Shown here: one piece after another, positions 63,987 through 64,000 of the stretch | How positions within the stretch are numbered: position 1 is the stretch's first letter | How the letters are laid out: each line of letters starts with the position of its first letter | DNA from: Paenibacillus andongensis | Lineage (GTDB): Bacteria > Bacillota > Bacilli > Paenibacillales > NBRC-103111 | NCBI RefSeq assembly: GCF_025369935.1 | Contig: NZ_CP104467.1 | Coordinates: 2,239,001 to 2,303,000 of the forward strand | Length of the DNA: 64,000 bases | Direction of reading: 5' to 3' | Notes under the pieces: generated by a model | The model's database searches: none | Seen by the model: the letters and a program-made list of their open reading frames with translations, nothing else | What the model was told of the DNA's origin: nothing | Position numbers and translations under genes: made by a program

Positions 63987-64000
63987 ATGTATAAACTATT
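63987..64000 (+). CDS. Start of next gene, probably YesN-type response regulator
   Basis: ATG 63987 begins MYKL, with TTAGGAG about 10 nt upstream and only 4 nt after the kinase stop. Only four full codons are visible. Its identity is inferred from position after a YesM-type kinase and from the usual MYKLLIVDD opening of such regulators. Confidence 0.55.

Overview
The window looks like chromosomal DNA of a spore-forming Bacillota bacterium, most likely Paenibacillus or a close relative. The reasons are purine-rich Shine-Dalgarno sites, YesM/YesN two-component systems beside LplB/YtcP-type sugar transporters, a SigK-like sporulation sigma factor, and proteins with DUF5695, LamG and FIMAH domains. 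No tRNA, rRNA, CRISPR array, prophage or recognisable transposase was seen. Almost everything concerns import and hydrolysis of plant-type glycans.

Layout. 1-1.9 kb: end of a secreted-polysaccharide-type glycoside hydrolase. 2.1-9.1 kb: YesM/YesN pair divergent from a three-gene oligosaccharide ABC importer. 9.3-26.4 kb: an island of five cytoplasmic GH3 enzymes (two paralogous pairs A/A' and B/B' plus a fifth, C) and a GH35/DUF5597 beta-galactosidase-like enzyme, interleaved with broken genes (rhamnosidase tail, sigK remnant, GH5 tail, GH2, MFS pump). 26.4-28.3 kb: a lone cytochrome P450 and a GH2 fragment. 28.6-36.9 kb: LacI-regulated fructan/sucrose locus (importer, GH32, broken fructokinase, Gfo/Idh/MocA oxidoreductase). 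37.2-44.3 kb: a choline-kinase-like phosphotransferase, a chimeric gene remnant, then a GH127 arabinofuranosidase with its own importer. 44.8-52.9 kb: an 1834-residue secreted DUF5695/LamG/Ig/FIMAH protein, a second broken copy of it, and an AraC regulator. 53-54.6 kb: an N-terminally damaged sigK-like gene and a MerR fragment. 55-58 kb: GH42 beta-galactosidase divergent from an AraC regulator. 58.5-64 kb: secreted beta-helix protein with a frameshifted carbohydrate-binding tail, membrane-anchored parvulin-like protein, and a YesM-type kinase with the first codons of its response regulator.

How it fits together: extracellular enzymes cut polymers, CUT1-type lipoprotein/permease systems import oligosaccharides (no ATPase gene is present, so a shared MsmK/MsmX-type ATPase elsewhere is inferred), and signal-peptide-less GH3, GH2, GH32, GH42, GH35 and GH127 enzymes split them inside the cell. 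Local regulators are YesMN, LacI and AraC types.

The most unusual property is the density of gene remnants. About a dozen genes survive as bookends with the middle deleted, or as chimeras of unrelated genes, without insertion sequences. Other points are an uncharacterised calycin-like N-terminal domain on two GH3 enzymes, a shared promoter module upstream of two loci, and paired 13-bp direct repeats between GH42 and its AraC gene.
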